Assembly: GCA_016758965.1 (NCBI GenBank)
Contig: JAEPRB010000005.1
Span: forward strand, 62,001 to 126,000
Direction of reading: 5' to 3'
Origin: Circinella minor
Taxonomy: Eukaryota > Mucoromycota > Mucoromycetes > Mucorales > Lichtheimiaceae
Length of the DNA stretch: 64,000 bases
The notes beneath the pieces are model-generated. The model ran no database searches. It had not been told where the DNA came from and was given only the letters and a program-made list of their open reading frames with translations. Of the stretch, positions 62,597 to 64,000 are shown one piece after another; positions within the stretch are counted from its first letter, which is position 1; each line of letters starts with the position of its first letter. Both the position numbers and the translations under genes were made by a program.

Positions 62597-64000
62597 GCGA
62601 TATTTGCTTTTTTCTTTTATTGTTTACCTTGAGATATTAAAACCAGACATAGTAACCTTGATGAAGACAAAAAATAATCTGTCAGCGGTCCTCTGTAGCC
62701 AACAGCAGTTGCTACCAACTACAAACAACGGTTGTCGCAGCAAGGATAGCTGTCAAGCCAGCCAGATTAATCACGGCAGGACCCTCTATGCCTTAACAAA
62801 GCCCTTCAGCATAGCGCATCCGTCTGTCCCCTTTTTATCGGGCTAGCCATGTTCTTCATCGCATCTCGTAATCCGTCGACGGTCCCCTGTAGCCAACGGC
62901 AATTACCACCAACTACAAGCAACAGTTGTCGCAGCAAGGATAGCTGTCAAGTCAGCCGAATTACTCGCAGCGGGACCCTCTATGCCTTAACAAAGTCCTT
63001 CAGCATAGCGCATCCGTCTGTCCCCTTTTTATCAGGCTAGCCACGTTTCAGTCGATGCATCAAAGGAGTAAAAACCAAGAGGTGCGTAACAGACAAAATA
63101 AGCCTACGTTAATATAAAAAGTGTATTAGTCATAAGCAGCACATTTAATAGCTGATTCCCACGTTCAATAACTTCTTTCACATCCCTGCTCCAAAAACAA
63201 CAATATCCATCTACTAACTTCTAATAACAGTAATAACCCCCGCCCCCACAAAAAAAAAAATACAAAATAAATAAATGATTGCCACAATATTTGCTCTTTT
63301 CTTTTGTTGTTTACCTTGCGATATTAAAACCAGACGTAGTAACCTTGATGAAGACAAAAAAATAATCTGTCAGCGGTCCTCTGTAGCCAACAGCAGTTGC
63401 TACCAACTACAAACAACGGTTGTCGCAGCAAGGATAGCTGTCAAGCCAGCCAGATTAATCACGGCAGGACCCTCTATGCCTTAACAAAGCCCTTCAGCAT
63501 AGCGCATCCGTCTGTCCCCTTTTTATCGGGCTAGCCATGTTCTTCATCGCATCTCATAATCCGTTGACGGTTCCCTGTAGCCAACGGCAATTACCACCAA
63601 CTACAAGCAACAGTTGTCGCAGCAAGGATAGCTGTCAAGTCAGCCGAATTACTCGCAGCGGGACCCTCTATGCCTTAACAAAGTCCTTCAGCATAGCGCA
63701 TCCGTCTGTCCCCTTTTTATCAGGCTAGCCACGTTTCAGTCGATGCATCAAAGGAGTAAAAACCAAGAGGTGCGTAACAGACAAAATAAACCTACGTTAA
63801 TATAAAAAGTGTATTAGTCATAAGCAGCACATTTGATAGCTGATTCCCACGTTCAATAACTTCTTTCACATCCCTGCTCCAAAAACAACAATATCCATCT
63901 ACTAACTTCTAATAACAGTAATAACCCCCGCCCCCACAAAAAAAAAAAATACAAAATAAATAAATGATTGCCACAATATTTGCTCTTTTCTTTTGTTGTT
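62597..64000. repeat. Tandem array of about 689 bp units, each with two 165 bp sub-repeats (runs off the window)
   Basis: Unit 1 (about 62597-63274) and unit 2 (63275-63963) match almost base for base, and unit 3 starts at 63964. Period is 688-689 bp. Each unit has two diverged sub-repeats 194 bp apart: 62686-62850 and 62880-63044, then 63374-63538 and 63568-63732. All begin CGGT(C/T)C(C/T)CTGTAGCCAAC-like and end ATC(G/A)GGCTAGCCA(T/C)G. The sub-repeats are GC-richer than the surrounding DNA. The spacer carries ACCCCCGCCCCCAC followed by an A-run, and is otherwise AT-rich. Short frames (for example 63275-63484, with signal-peptide-like MIATIFALFFCCLPC) change between units, so coding is doubtful. 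Confidence 0.9.

Noticed and set aside
62499..63728. Repeated small secreted proteins encoded by each satellite sub-repeat
   Set aside because: Frames share a tail (SIAHPSVPFLSG), but starts and frames shift between units and most codon differences change the amino acid, so selection on protein is not evident.

Overview
The window looks like nuclear DNA from an early-diverging fungus, most likely a Mucoromycota/Mucorales-type mould. The evidence is AT-rich intergenic DNA, many short GTAAGT...(C/T)AG introns, a typical fungal gene set (PSR-type phosphatase, flavocytochrome b2, FHA-forkhead factor, Cdc4, fungal-type PFK with a glyoxalase-like N-terminus, HUL4) and a Plavaka/Tnp2-type transposon relic. 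The species cannot be named from sequence alone. All gene models were spliced by eye; exon coordinates are given in each entry.

Left part (1-21.9 kb): the C-terminal end of an unidentified gene, a Rab11/Ypt31 GTPase (-), a 4.3 kb gene-poor stretch, a PSR1/CTDSP-type phosphatase (+), flavocytochrome b2 L-lactate dehydrogenase (+), an FHA plus forkhead transcription factor (+), and a head-to-head pair, RINT1/Tip20 (-) and SRP68 (+), sharing a 195 bp promoter region.

Middle (21.9-32.2 kb): a gene-poor, repeat-rich stretch. It holds a weak membrane-protein ORF, an AT-rich repeat family in inverted and tandem copies, a tRNA-Ser(UGA), a TA-flanked short-inverted-repeat element with a 19 bp perfect hairpin, and a broken gene-family relic that seems to be split by a decayed Plavaka transposase.

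Right part (32.2-58.2 kb): Cdc4-like F-box/WD40 protein (+), 6-phosphofructokinase (-), HUL4-type HECT ubiquitin ligase (-), APC/C subunit APC4 (+), an MFS monocarboxylate-type transporter (+), a candidate 69-residue type I membrane microprotein (-), a KH-domain protein (+), an RGS-domain protein (-) and a class I cAMP phosphodiesterase (-). Two ubiquitin ligases and an APC/C subunit lie within 15 kb. RGS and PDE, both of G-protein/cAMP signalling, are neighbours on the same strand. I see no reason to call either arrangement a functional cluster.

Right end (58.2-64 kb): about 4.4 kb without convincing genes, then the start of a tandem array of about 689 bp units. Each unit contains two diverged 165 bp sub-repeats of higher GC content, and the array runs off the window.
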